Assembly (NCBI GenBank): GCA_039794405.1
Contig: JBDIVL010000019.1
Span: 1-64,000 of the forward strand
Direction of reading: 5' to 3'
From: JBDIVL01 sp039794405
GTDB lineage: Bacteria > Planctomycetota > Brocadiia > Brocadiales > Brocadiaceae
Length of the DNA: 64,000 nt
A model generated the notes under the pieces. The model had not been told where the DNA came from. It did not search any database and saw nothing but the letters and a program-made list of their open reading frames with translations. Every line of letters starts with the position of its first letter. Within the stretch, counting starts at the first letter, position 1. Position numbers and translations under genes: made by a program. Of the stretch, positions 6,507 through 15,890 are shown one piece after another.

Positions 6507-8363
6507 TTATTTTGTCGGCAGTTCAATTACAAAAGTTGCCCCTGTACCCAATTCACTTTTCGCATAAATATTGCCATTATGTTGATGGATGATACTGTGT
6601 GCAATGGAGAGACCTAATCCAGTTCCTTTATTTTTTTTATAATCTTTTGTAGTAAAGAATGGTTCAAATATCCTGGAAAGATATTCTTTGGGTATTCCAG
6701 GACCAGTATCAGATATGAAAACTTTTACTACTTCCTTATATCCCTCAGTCTGAATGGTTAAGCATTTTTCACTTTTTGATTCTTCCATAGAGGCACATGC
6801 ATTTTCTATGATATTGAGAAAAACTCTCCGTATTTGATGTTTGTCGACAAAAGCATGGGATATTTTTTCATCTAGTAATTTAATCAGTTTAATATTTGCA
6901 TAGTCGAATTGATATGCCTTTTGATTAATAATTTCTTCTAAGATTTCGTTCATGTTAATCTGTTCTTTTGCTAGGGTATAATTCCCTGTAAAGGTTAACA
7001 AGCTTTTAACAACGCCTTGTATCTGTTCAGTTTCTTTTTGAATCCTTGTTAAATACTTCCTTGTCTTTTCACTTATTGAGGGTTCATTAAAAACAAGTTC
7101 TGTACAGAGTTGGATGCCTGCAAGTGGGTTATTCAGTTCGTGGGCTGCCCCTGCTACTAAATTGCTTACGGCATAAAGTCTTTCCGATTTTATTACCTGA
7201 TACTGCAGTTGGTATTCTCGGGTTACATCTCGAATTACGATGACAAAACCCGTATTTTCACCTGTGAATCTATTCATCGGTGAGGTAATGACAATAAAGT
7301 ATTTTTCTGTATCCCCTTTTGTATTTATTTCAAAGGAAATATATTGCTGTTTTTTTACAAATATTTCATCATAAATTTCTTTAATATCCACATTATTGAT
7401 GTTTGTTATAGAACCATTATCAGTTCTGATATTTAAGTGTTTCATCATATCCTGCCCTGATTTGTTTACCAAGGTTATCTTGCCTTTTGTGTCAATGAGA
7501 ATAACACCATCCACCATTCCGTCTACCATAGAACGTAGCGTTAGCTCTATTTCATTCAAACGTTTATCGATGAGGTACTGGTTATACCTCCTCAGGGCAT
7601 CTTCACAAATGTTGGAAACGGCTTCCCTGGTAAATGGCTTTGTGATGTAATCACTTGCACCTGCCCTGAGAAATTCTATTACCGTCGATTCTGAACCGGG
7701 AACCGTTATCATAATTACAACTGTTTCCGGGGTAATTTTTTTTGCTAATTTCAGTACATCCCCTCCATGAAATTCTGATACATCAGAGTTTAGGAAAAGT
7801 ATGTGAGGTTTTTCGGCCTTCAACATTTGAAATGCCTCTTCTTTGTCGTAAGTAGTTAAGGCCTTGTATCCTTCAGCACGAAGGTGGTCTTCTAGAATTT
7901 TTACAGTATCATGGTTACTCTCCGCAATCATGACATTTGCTTTGTAATTTTTTGTGTTAACGTTATCCTGGGAAATTTTTTCCGGATGCAACTTATTATA
8001 AATCAGAAACAACAGTTCTTCCATGTTAAAAGGTTCATAGAGAATTGCGTACGCACCAGAAGACTTTGCCAGTTGAAATGTCATAGAGCTTTTATACGCC
8101 TCTGATAACAAAATGACTGGAATATGCTCATGTTGCTTCAATTCAGAAGATTTCATTATTTTACAAAGTTGAAACCCATCTAATATGGGTAAGTTTACAT
8201 CAAGAATGACAAAATCGAAACGGGAATTTCTAAGATGTTTTAGTGCAGTATCCCCATCGGCTATAGTAATTATATTTGAAAAACCGTTTTTCCCCAAATA
8301 ATCAGCGATATTCCCATACTTTTCTAATCTGTTTGCTGCAAATAATATTTTTGTGTTCGCCAT
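6507..8363 (-). CDS. Hybrid sensor histidine kinase (REC-REC-PAS-HisKA-HATPase)
   Basis: A cytosolic 618-residue signalling protein with no membrane segment. Residues 1-125 form a receiver with Asp in FDFVILDVNLPILDG. Residues 145-265 form a second receiver in which the usual acceptor Asp position reads as Asn (ILFLNSDVSEF), although the C-terminal Lys-Pro of ITKPF is kept. A PAS domain follows (about 280-385, DGVILIDTKGKITLVN), then the phospho-acceptor His near 409 in GAAHELNNPLAG. The ATPase has NIIENA, DTGPGIP and GTGLGLS boxes. GGAG sits before the ATG. It lies upstream of rubredoxin-nrfHA on the same strand (51-base gap), so it may regulate or be co-transcribed with them. Confidence 0.92.
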   Translation of the reverse strand: MANTKILFAANRLEKYGNIADYLGKNGFSNIITIADGDTALKHLRNSRFDFVILDVNLPILDGFQLCKIMKSSELKQHEHIPVILLSEAYKSSMTFQLAKSSGAYAILYEPFNMEELLFLIYNKLHPEKISQDNVNTKNYKANVMIAESNHDTVKILEDHLRAEGYKALTTYDKEEAFQMLKAEKPHILFLNSDVSEFHGGDVLKLAKKITPETVVIMITVPGSESTVIEFLRAGASDYITKPFTREAVSNICEDALRRYNQYLIDKRLNEIELTLRSMVDGMVDGVILIDTKGKITLVNKSGQDMMKHLNIRTDNGSITNINNVDIKEIYDEIFVKKQQYISFEINTKGDTEKYFIVITSPMNRFTGENTGFVIVIRDVTREYQLQYQVIKSERLYAVSNLVAGAAHELNNPLAGIQLCTELVFNEPSISEKTRKYLTRIQKETEQIQGVVKSLLTFTGNYTLAKEQINMNEILEEIINQKAYQFDYANIKLIKLLDEKISHAFVDKHQIRRVFLNIIENACASMEESKSEKCLTIQTEGYKEVVKVFISDTGPGIPKEYLSRIFEPFFTTKDYKKNKGTGLGLSIAHSIIHQHNGNIYAKSELGTGATFVIELPTK

Positions 8364-8658
8364 ATAGTATCACTCCGTAAAATATCTTTTCCTGCGAGTT
8401 TTTAACCTCATCTTTATTTCCTTCTTGTGAAGGAGGAGAAAGAGTGGTAGTCATCTTTGGCTGCAAATCCGCTGTGCTATTATATCCGTCCAATGAGACC
8501 CAACATAATTTTTCCACAACAATGCACAGAGAATCTAGGGCTTGATACAATTGTGAAAACGATGTCCGTTGTTCGTTACCCGTTCTTCGTAATCTGGAAA
8601 CAGACAACGCACGAACCTCATAATAAAAATCGTAAACGTTTTTACGATTTTCCACCGT

Positions 8659-8703
8659 GATTGGCGCCGGTATGTGAAATGTGTCAAACATTCGGTTCAA
8701 TCA
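8659..8703 (+). repeat. Truncated family A element (copy 3)
   Basis: The 45-base stretch gattggcgccggtatgtgaa followed by atgtgtcaaacattcggttcaatc matches the inner-right part of the copy at 26980-27095 (gattggtgccaggcatggga aacatgtcaaacgtttcggttcaatc). Only this segment is recognisable. Both termini are missing or too diverged. Confidence 0.6.
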
Positions 8704-8838
8704 AGGAAAGAATTTAGATTTTCAAGTAAAGTGCCCGGTATCATATTGTTTAGGTGTTAGAAAAGCAATATAAAACTGCTACAGGATTATAAGGGTCATC
8801 CTTGACTTTAGTATTAATAAATAATTTAAATATTATAA

Positions 8839-8865
8839 TAAATATTTTTATTAATGTGCCGATAA
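8839..8865 (+). promoter_or_regulatory. Sigma-28 (FliA)-type promoter
   Basis: TAAA at 8839-8842, exactly 15 bases, then GCCGATAA at 8858-8865. This is a full match to the flagellar/chemotaxis sigma factor consensus known from enterobacteria (TAAA-N15-GCCGATAA). It points toward the chemoreceptor that begins at 9230, implying a leader of roughly 355 bases. The match is direct; use of the site by this organism is inferred from the gene it faces. Confidence 0.55.
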
Positions 8866-9142
8866 TATTATAGTTAACATGTTTTTTGGTTATAAGTTAG
8901 CAAAAATCAAGAAAAAAATGCTTTATAAACCAAATTTTATATACTATAATCAGAAACCTTTTATTTGATGAAGATTATTGTTGTTAGTTGTTAATAATAG
9001 CTGATGTCCTCTTTCATGAATGATAATACAGGGAGTTTATTGTGAACTTGCAATGGTAAGCATTTAGTAATGCATTATATCTGTATCTTTTACAGAATCC
9101 AATATTGAAGTTTTCCTCTTTTTGGCAATGATGGTTTTTTTA

Positions 9143-9160
9143 CCAACGTTTTAGCGTTGG
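9143..9160 (+). other. Leader hairpin before the chemoreceptor
   Basis: A perfect six-base stem, ccaacg 9143-9148 with cgttgg 9155-9160, around a ttttag loop, followed by an AT-rich stretch. It lies 70 bases before the chemoreceptor start in the presumed leader. It could be an attenuator or an mRNA stability element. No known riboswitch consensus was recognised. Confidence 0.35.
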
Positions 9161-9229
9161 ATTATTATTTTATCATTGTATACAAGGGTAAAGAATTTTA
9201 TCTCTAGAAAAATTAATGGGAGGAAAAAA

Positions 9230-11371
9230 ATGAAAATTACCCTTAATGTAAAGATACTCATGCTATTTATCGTTGCAGGTTTATTGCCTTTAATTGTTAG
9301 TAGTTTTCTCAGTTACAATGTTGCCAATAAGTCCCTTCGTGAGCAAACCTTTCAGCATTTGACCTCCGTAAGAGATATAAAAAAGAGGCAGATAGAAGGA
9401 TACTTTGAAAAAATAAGTTCTCAAGTCTCTGCATTAGCAAGTGTTCCTACTATCTCTGAGGCTATAAAAGATTTGAAGGGTGCACTTCGTGAGTTAAGTC
9501 CGGAAAAGGCACATGAACTTTATGTCATAAAAAATCCTTATATAAAAGAAAAAAGAACTGCCGAATATCTCAATGCGCTCGATGGAAGCGGGTATAGTAA
9601 TTTACACGCAGAATTTCATCCTTTTTTTAAAAATTTATTAGAGAAGAGCGGCTTTTACGATATCTTTTTAATTGATTCTGAAACAGGCGATGTGTTGTAT
9701 ACAGTATGTAAAGAATCCGACTTTGCTTCAAATCTCGTTGTAGGCCCATATGCAAATTCAAATCTTGCCAAACTTTACAAGGAAGTTAACAACAGTGTTG
9801 AACCTGGTTTTGTAAAGATTGTTGACTTCGAACCGTATGCACCTTCTGATTTTGCACCGGCCGCATTTATAGCAGCGCCAGTTAACGATGGATTTAATAA
9901 AGTAGGCGTGCTGGCACTTCAGATACCGATCGATCAAATCAATCACATTATGACAGAAAGGACTGGACTGGGGGAAACAGGTGAAACATATATTGTTGGG
10001 CATGATATGTATATGAGATCCGATTCCAGGTTTTCGGAGAAAAGGACGCTCCTGGTGAACCAGATAAAGACCGAAGCCGTTACTGATGCCTTATCAGGTA
10101 GAAGTGATTGTAAAGAAGTACAGGATTACCGGGGTTCGACCGTATTAAGTTCCTATGCACTTTTAGGGATGAATGATTTGAAATGGGCAATAATAGCTGA
10201 GATTGACAAGAATGAGGCGTTTGCACCGGCCATTGCATTAAAGAAGATAAATTTTGCTATTGGTCTCGGGGCCGTTGGGTTTGTCGTAGGACTTGGGTTT
10301 GTGGTGCTCAGAATTACCAATAAAATATCCAGTCTCTTTAAGAAACTGCTTGCCGAGCTTACGGAGAGCTCTTCGCAGATTGCTTCTGCAGCCGGGCAAA
10401 TCTCAGGATCGAGTCAAAGCCTGGCAGAGGGTACCAGTGAACAGGCTGCTTCAATTGAACAGACATCTTCGTCGATGGAAGAGATTTCTTCCATGGTCAA
10501 ACAAAATGCCGATAATGCCAGGGAAACTGCCGGTCTAGCAAATCTCTGTAATACATCAGCCGAGGAAGGGGATCGTGCTATGGGGATGCTTGATACTGCG
10601 ATGTGTGAAATTAGTGATACCAGCAAAAAGATTGCAAATATTATTAAGGTAATTGACGAAATTGCATTTCAAACCAATTTATTGGCATTGAATGCAGCAG
10701 TAGAAGCAGCCAGGGCTGGTGAACATGGCAGAGGATTTGCCGTTGTTGCAGAAGAGGTGCGGAATCTTGCCAGACGAAGTGCAAGTGCGGCAAAGGAGAC
10801 AGCCCAGCTTATTGGAGATAATGTGAAAAAGGTAGGGAATGGTGCTGAACTGACGAAAAAGGTAGAAGTTACCCTAAAGGAAATTGTGGCAAATGTGAGA
10901 AAGGTGACTAATCTGGTAAATGAGATATCCAGTGCATCACAAGAGCAGTCACAAGGTGTTGAACAGATCGGCAAAGCTATAAACCAAATGGATCAAGTAG
11001 TACAGCAAAATGCTGCAAATGCAGAAGAGGCTGCCGCAGCCAGTGAGGAGTTATCTGCACAAGCGAATTGTTTGCTCGCACTTGTAGAAAAAATTGCCGC
11101 TGAGGTTGGAAATAAAAAAGAAGAGGGGGGAGAAGATACTACCGTGGTTACAGGAGATCAACCGGAAATAGGGAAAATGATATATACAGCAAAAAGAACT
11201 GGCAAAAAGGGATCAAATGGTTCATATCGTGAACATACCACCCACGATAAAAGAGATGAAATCGGGAACGGAAATATACAGAAATCTCAGAAGTATGGTA
11301 AAAGACATACTTCTGAGTCAAACTTAGGCGAGGTTTTTCCAATGGATAAGGATGTTTTTAGTGATTTTTGA
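9230..11371 (+). CDS. Methyl-accepting chemotaxis protein with dCACHE sensor
   Basis: Chemoreceptor of 713 residues from the preferred ATG at 9230, which has GGGAGGAAAAAA just upstream; an earlier in-frame ATG at 9176 lacks a ribosome site. Order: TM1 (about 8-30), periplasmic double-CACHE ligand domain (about 35-330, with YEFFP-like LHAEFHPFF and GLGETGETYIVG phrases), TM2 (about 340-362), then the cytoplasmic signalling coil. The conserved hairpin tip is near 473-515 (DEIAFQTNLLALNAAVEAAR, RGFAVVAEEVRNLA). A clear HAMP is not obvious. The last about 100 residues are hydrophilic, Lys/Gly-rich and poorly conserved. A sigma-28-like promoter lies upstream and a terminator follows. Confidence 0.95.
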   Translation: MKITLNVKILMLFIVAGLLPLIVSSFLSYNVANKSLREQTFQHLTSVRDIKKRQIEGYFEKISSQVSALASVPTISEAIKDLKGALRELSPEKAHELYVIKNPYIKEKRTAEYLNALDGSGYSNLHAEFHPFFKNLLEKSGFYDIFLIDSETGDVLYTVCKESDFASNLVVGPYANSNLAKLYKEVNNSVEPGFVKIVDFEPYAPSDFAPAAFIAAPVNDGFNKVGVLALQIPIDQINHIMTERTGLGETGETYIVGHDMYMRSDSRFSEKRTLLVNQIKTEAVTDALSGRSDCKEVQDYRGSTVLSSYALLGMNDLKWAIIAEIDKNEAFAPAIALKKINFAIGLGAVGFVVGLGFVVLRITNKISSLFKKLLAELTESSSQIASAAGQISGSSQSLAEGTSEQAASIEQTSSSMEEISSMVKQNADNARETAGLANLCNTSAEEGDRAMGMLDTAMCEISDTSKKIANIIKVIDEIAFQTNLLALNAAVEAARAGEHGRGFAVVAEEVRNLARRSASAAKETAQLIGDNVKKVGNGAELTKKVEVTLKEIVANVRKVTNLVNEISSASQEQSQGVEQIGKAINQMDQVVQQNAANAEEAAAASEELSAQANCLLALVEKIAAEVGNKKEEGGEDTTVVTGDQPEIGKMIYTAKRTGKKGSNGSYREHTTHDKRDEIGNGNIQKSQKYGKRHTSESNLGEVFPMDKDVFSDF

Positions 11372-11378
11372 TAAGACG

Positions 11379-11442
11379 TATATTGAGGGTCAGTTGAGGT
11401 ATTGATTTCCTCCCTTATCATACCTTAAAGACCCTCAATATA
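11379..11442. terminator. Bidirectional hairpin between convergent genes
   Basis: The 13-base arm tatattgagggtc at 11379-11391 pairs perfectly with gaccctcaatata at 11430-11442. An inner aggtat/atacct pair further extends the structure. It sits between the chemoreceptor stop and the stop of batB on the opposite strand, the expected place for a shared transcription end, although neither side has a long T-run. Confidence 0.55.
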
Positions 11443-11476
11443 TTTCAGGTTTAACGCAAATTCTTATTCGATCAAG

Positions 11477-12487
11477 TTACAGGACGAAAAATAACGCAAG
11501 CAATGCGAGCGCACCACCGAGAAAATACTGTGAGACGTCTTTCACAATAGTTTTCTTTTTAATTCCGATAATATTTTTATGTTTTTCAATAACCTTTTCA
11601 AAGATGCGTTTCAGTTCATCACCAGTTGCATCATGTTGATAGGTACCACCCACTATTTCAGCAACTTCGTTTAAAAAGAGAGGATTAGGTTTGGTATAAA
11701 TAATTTCTCCGTCTTCTGTAACTTCATAACTTGTTATATTCCCTTCTTTATCTCTCTTCGGTATTGTAGATGCCTTATTAGGATCTCCGATTCCAATGAT
11801 ATATGTAGCAATATCTTTCCTTTCAAGCAGCAACTTTACTGCTTCTGCAACCTGACTCCGAGTAACGATCTGCTCTTCGCCATCGGTAAGGAAGATTATT
11901 ATCTTCTTTGTATTTTCTTTGCTGAACGTATCCATGGTCAGGATAAGTGCATTACCGATATTTGTACCATATGGCACAAAACGCACATAGCTTTCATTAA
12001 CCATATTGAGTATACGCAAGAAGACCCTCTCGTAATCGTTTGTTGGGTAAGGTAAGAGTGAAAACGCCCTTGCTGCAAACACTACCAAACCAACACGGTC
12101 TCCATCCAATCCTTGAACGAGATTTGATATTTCCATCTTTGCACGTTGTAAGCGATTGGGTTTTACATCTTCCGCAAGCATACTGATCGAAACGTCGAGT
12201 ACAAAAACAATTTCTAATCCTTCTTTTTCATAATAGTCTTGCGTTGTTTGCCACTTGGGTTGTAAGAGTACAAGTCCAAGGGTACAACAGGCGACACTGA
12301 TGCTGATGCTTTTTAAGAGGTTTCGATGCAATTTAGGGATTTTACTAAACCTATTGATAAGTGCTTTTTGTCCAAATGCCCTTAACCAGGTTTCCTTCCT
12401 CCGGTAAAGGAATACATACAAAATGAGGATGAGAGATGAAAGGGTGTAAACAAGAATTTTATATTCTTCGTAATTGAAAAATAGCAT
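11477..12487 (-). CDS. batB: BatB-like von Willebrand factor A protein
   Basis: Last gene of the moxR-bat operon; a membrane protein of the aerotolerance/MoxR-VWA system. It has 336 residues. Two N-terminal membrane segments (about 10-27 and 60-78) are followed by a VWA domain at about 88-290 with an intact metal-ion site DVSISM and the threonine and Asp positions in YGTNIGNAL and FLTDGEEQ. A final hydrophobic segment (YFLGGALALLALFFVL) anchors the C-terminus. The Bat family is thought to assemble a membrane complex chaperoned by the MoxR ATPase; the client is unknown here. A 221-base gap separates it from the TPR gene upstream. Confidence 0.88.
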   Translation of the reverse strand: MLFFNYEEYKILVYTLSSLILILYVFLYRRKETWLRAFGQKALINRFSKIPKLHRNLLKSISISVACCTLGLVLLQPKWQTTQDYYEKEGLEIVFVLDVSISMLAEDVKPNRLQRAKMEISNLVQGLDGDRVGLVVFAARAFSLLPYPTNDYERVFLRILNMVNESYVRFVPYGTNIGNALILTMDTFSKENTKKIIIFLTDGEEQIVTRSQVAEAVKLLLERKDIATYIIGIGDPNKASTIPKRDKEGNITSYEVTEDGEIIYTKPNPLFLNEVAEIVGGTYQHDATGDELKRIFEKVIEKHKNIIGIKKKTIVKDVSQYFLGGALALLALFFVL

Positions 12488-12708
12488 GGAATACCTTATT
12501 TGAAATTTAAGATTTGGAATTCAAGTTTGAGAAACCTTAATCTGTATTATCGTGACAATTCAGTTCAGCATCAAGGCGCAGAGGACGCAAATAAAGGAAG
12601 TACATAAGAAGCTAGAAATTTGAGAGGCTAGAATTTGAAGTCAACTTCTATCTTCTGGTATCTTTGAGCCTTTGCGGTGAATTATATACAAATTACCCAG
12701 GTCGCAGG

Positions 12709-13293
12709 TTACCATCGTATCTTTTGCTCTCCGCTGTATCTGTATTTTGTGCCCCAGGGAATGAGTTTCAATGCCTCAATCCTGTCTTCTCGCTCTTGTT
12801 GCTCTGGACTGAACATGGTATTAAACTGCTGCTCACCTAATCGCATCCTTTCCAGGTTTTTCTTTGCCTGGAAATCGTTGGTATCAATCTTCAATACCTC
12901 TGCATATTGCATGGCAGCAGTAGAGAAATCCATGTCGGTTGCAATAAGGTTTGCGTTATTATAAATTGCCCTTGCTTTTAATACAGGATCCTTTGTTTCC
13001 ATAGCCTTTCGGTATTCAATACTTGCTTTCTTTCCGTTTTCCTGGAGTGTATACAGTACACCTTTGTTATATGATATCACAGGGTCTTCTTTCTCTACTT
13101 TTTCTAAAACTTTTATCATGGGAGAATTTTGTAGATGCTGAATAGTGCTTAAGGCATCTAGGTACTTTCCCATTTTGATTTTTTCGTCTAGTTGTACTAG
13201 AGTGCGGTATTTTTTGTAATGTACATAGCCGTAAAGTACAAGGACAAAAGAGACGATAAGAAGGAATATTTGTATCAGACCCTTTTTAGACAT
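12709..13293 (-). CDS. TPR protein of the bat operon (BatC-like)
   Basis: A 194-residue protein with one N-terminal membrane anchor (about residues 6-24) followed by helical repeats. The most regular is SYNKGVLYTLQENGKKASIE with AIYNNANLIATDMDFSTAAM and ALKIDTNDFQAKKNLERM-like units, a TPR pattern. A CAGGAG precedes the ATG. It lies between batA and batB, where many bat operons carry a TPR gene (BatC). The extracytoplasmic TPRs probably mediate contacts between the VWA subunits; this is inference from gene order. Confidence 0.78.
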   Translation of the reverse strand: MSKKGLIQIFLLIVSFVLVLYGYVHYKKYRTLVQLDEKIKMGKYLDALSTIQHLQNSPMIKVLEKVEKEDPVISYNKGVLYTLQENGKKASIEYRKAMETKDPVLKARAIYNNANLIATDMDFSTAAMQYAEVLKIDTNDFQAKKNLERMRLGEQQFNTMFSPEQQEREDRIEALKLIPWGTKYRYSGEQKIRW

Positions 13294-13526
13294 AGTTTTC
13301 TCCTGTTATGATGATTATCCTATAAAAATTTTTTCTTTTGCAATTGTTTGAATTGCAAAGGTGTAAGGTACCCGGGGGCTCAACACAAACGTGTAAGTGT
13401 ATCCGTTGCACATTCTTTTTGTCTTCACGGTATTATTCGTTACTCGTTGTCCGTGGTCTATGAGACGGAGACCGGGCAACGGAAAACGGACAATGATACG
13501 AACACTTTGACTGCGGCTCTCCTGCG

Positions 13527-14546
13527 CTACGGAATTCGTATCCAAATATTTTCAATGAAAATAGAAAGGAAAAGAAAGAACAGCCCGGCAATTGTAGGAT
13601 AGATAAAAAGGTCCTTCTTTTTCGAAATATTCTCTACAACGATCTTGTCCTTTTCGATCTTATCTATCTCATCGTAAAAATCAGCAACCTCTTCGAAATT
13701 CTCAGCATGGAAATATCTTCCTCCTGTTGATTCAACGGCTTCTTGTAATTCCCTGATATGTTGGGCGGCAACCTCAGGGTCAACACCGGTAACATCAGAT
13801 GCCTTGACTGCTACCACATACGCCCTTATCCCCATTCTCTTCAACAGGCGTAAGGGTCTGTCAGGAGAAATGCCAATATTATATATCCCGTCCGTAAACA
13901 GAACGATCAGTTTGTTTCTGAGCACATTTCTTCTTTCCATTTCTTTAATAAAAGAAATCGCATAATTGTCAAGATATTCTTTATTAATGCTGTCTCTTAA
14001 ATCTTTAACCGTAAACTGCTTTCCCATTTCTTCCTCAAATAGAGCAGCAAGAGAAGTAAAAAGTCCCTCTCCTATAGAGGTCTGATAACCTACCTGAGAG
14101 GCCTGTATACGGTCTAAAGATTTTTCAAGTAATTGGGTTTCCATCGTAGGCATAACAATGAGGGCTGCATCAGTGCCAAAGATTGTAATACCTAAAAGGT
14201 CATTTGGGCGTTTCTTGATAAAATTCCCAACAATTTTTTTTATAGTTTCGATGGCTGTTCCTGTCATGCTAAAGGAGGTATCTATAGAAAGGATAATCTC
14301 GCGTCCACGTAGATGTGTCTCTTCTTTATAATATTTTGTCTGTGGATGTGAGATTGCCGCGATTAAAAAGAATATCGAAGTAAAAAATAGAGGTTTGAAC
14401 AAGTGGCCTATAGTCTTTTTGAAACCTTCTGGTTCCTTGGTATGATAGAGACTTGAGTACCCGATAAATTTCTTTTCCTTCCAAAAGAAGTATAGCAGAC
14501 CAAAAGGGATAAAGAGCAAAAGTAACCAGGGGTTTGCAATAGTCAT
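13527..14546 (-). CDS. batA: BatA-like von Willebrand factor A protein
   Basis: A 339-residue membrane protein. The N-terminal segments IANPWLLLLFIPFGLLYFFW and a second at about 52-68 precede the VWA domain (about 83-300). The metal-ion site is DTSFSM, with the distal elements TSIGEGL and LFTDGIYN. A C-terminal hydrophobic stretch (FIYPTIAGLFFLFLSIFIEN) anchors it. It is paralogous to batB in the same operon. A 233-base gap to the TPR gene contains imperfect inverted repeats built on ttgtccg/cggacaa. No strong ribosome site precedes the ATG; coupling to batD upstream (20-base gap) is likely. Confidence 0.88.
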   Translation of the reverse strand: MTIANPWLLLLFIPFGLLYFFWKEKKFIGYSSLYHTKEPEGFKKTIGHLFKPLFFTSIFFLIAAISHPQTKYYKEETHLRGREIILSIDTSFSMTGTAIETIKKIVGNFIKKRPNDLLGITIFGTDAALIVMPTMETQLLEKSLDRIQASQVGYQTSIGEGLFTSLAALFEEEMGKQFTVKDLRDSINKEYLDNYAISFIKEMERRNVLRNKLIVLFTDGIYNIGISPDRPLRLLKRMGIRAYVVAVKASDVTGVDPEVAAQHIRELQEAVESTGGRYFHAENFEEVADFYDEIDKIEKDKIVVENISKKKDLFIYPTIAGLFFLFLSIFIENIWIRIP

Positions 14547-14565
14547 GTATCGATACCTGCGCCTA

Positions 14566-15890
14566 CTATGTTCGCAATTTGAAATTTGTTTGTGCCATAA
14601 TTTCTTCTATTCCTTGCATCATTTTGTTTGCCGTTTCTTTATCGATATGTTTTCCAAAGATAAGGGCATCAAGTTGTTTTAACACGGTTTGAATTGTGGT
14701 ATAAGTTTCTTCCGGTAATTGTTTTTTTGTATCATTAGCCAGAAAACCTGATGTTGTTATTGATTGTGCCGTTTCACTTGAAAGACCAATAAGTGTGCCG
14801 ATATAGATCCTTAATGCTTTATCAATGTTATAGATGTGATTTTGATCTATAGCACTCTCGTTGGTAAACTGGAATTGTGCCATGGCATTTTTTAATCTCT
14901 CAAGGGCAATTTGAGGTGTTTCATGTATAGGTTTCGGTGCAATTGATAAGGACCTTTTTGTTGCAGACCTCATGACTGTTACACAAAAAGTCAGGAATAA
15001 AACAATACCTAACCCTATCGGTAGATATCCATGCATAAGAATATATCTTTTGGGATAATAGAGAGGTCCCTTAATTCCTTCCAGAGGTACGTCTACTGCT
15101 TTTAAAAGACTGTTTATGATAATGGGAATGGGGATTGTTTTTACTTCTTGTGTTTCAATTGATGTTCTATCAGTCTTTGCACTATTGGGTTGTGATCCTT
15201 CATAATAGGTAATTATCTGTGCAGGGATTTCAGGTGTCTTTTTTTTCCCTCCTAGTTCATATAAAGAAAGGGTGTAGTTTATGGAGATTTTTTCAATATT
15301 TCCTTCTTTTTGCTTAACGATATCCTTCTTTAAGACATCGAAGGGGGAAAAACTAAGCTTTTCAATATTTTCCCATAGTAATTTTACCTTCTTTTCGTGT
15401 CGTATTGTAAGGGTGTAGTTGATGTGGTCACCAATGGTGATCACATCTTTATCTACCTTTCCTTCAACGAAGATAGGTACCTTTTTAACTGTAATGGGAG
15501 AAGATACGGTACTGCCTTCGGCTTTATCAACTTCATTTCTGTACGGAAGAGAAAGAGAAGGAATAGAATAAATACCGTCTTTGATATCAGGAGGTAAAGA
15601 AAGTGCATAGGTAATGACGATATAATCATGTTCGTTATCAAAAATTTGGCGTTCTCCTATTGTTACGCCTTCAATCGTGAATGGATGGAGATTGATCTTA
15701 TCTAATCCCTCCAGATTAACCGATAATCATCAATAAATGTCCAAATCTCAAGCGGCTTATCTGTTAATACTGGTCCCTGTTCTGTTTCTGTTGACTCTTG
15801 CGTTTGAGGCAGTTCTTGTGCATGCAAAAAAGTAAAATGGGTGCTAAAAAAAATTGAGCAGATGTATAAACTAATTAGAATATATCTCAT
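14566..15890 (-). pseudogene. batD: BatD-like protein, split by a one-base frameshift
   Basis: The N-terminal frame starts at ATG 15890, overlapping the DUF58 stop, and encodes a signal peptide plus DKPLEIWTFIDDYRL, then stops at 15702. A second frame, open from 15726 down to 14566, continues in sense with NLEGLDKINLHPFTIEGVTI and GERQIFDNEHDYIVITYALS. The shift therefore lies within 15702-15726; one added base would give about 441 residues. The second frame has no start of its own near the junction. It carries beta-rich extracytoplasmic domains, a membrane segment (about 15010-14960) and a cytoplasmic helical tail. This is the layout and operon position of BatD. It is either a real lesion or a sequence error. 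Confidence 0.75.

Larger units (their letters stand above)
8364..9229. other. Long intergenic region between divergent sensor kinase and chemoreceptor
   Basis: About 866 bases with no convincing gene. An open frame at 8302-8700 overlaps the kinase start and has no recognisable family. Contents seen: a truncated family A repeat at 8659-8703, a sigma-28-like promoter at 8839-8865, a very AT-rich stretch at 8820-9000, and a hairpin at 9143-9160 (ccaacg, ttttag loop, cgttgg) in the presumed leader of the chemoreceptor mRNA. Confidence 0.6.

Noticed and set aside
8302..8700. A 132-codon minus-strand frame overlapping the start of the hybrid kinase
   Set aside because: It overlaps the kinase start, runs through a family A repeat fragment and has no family features.
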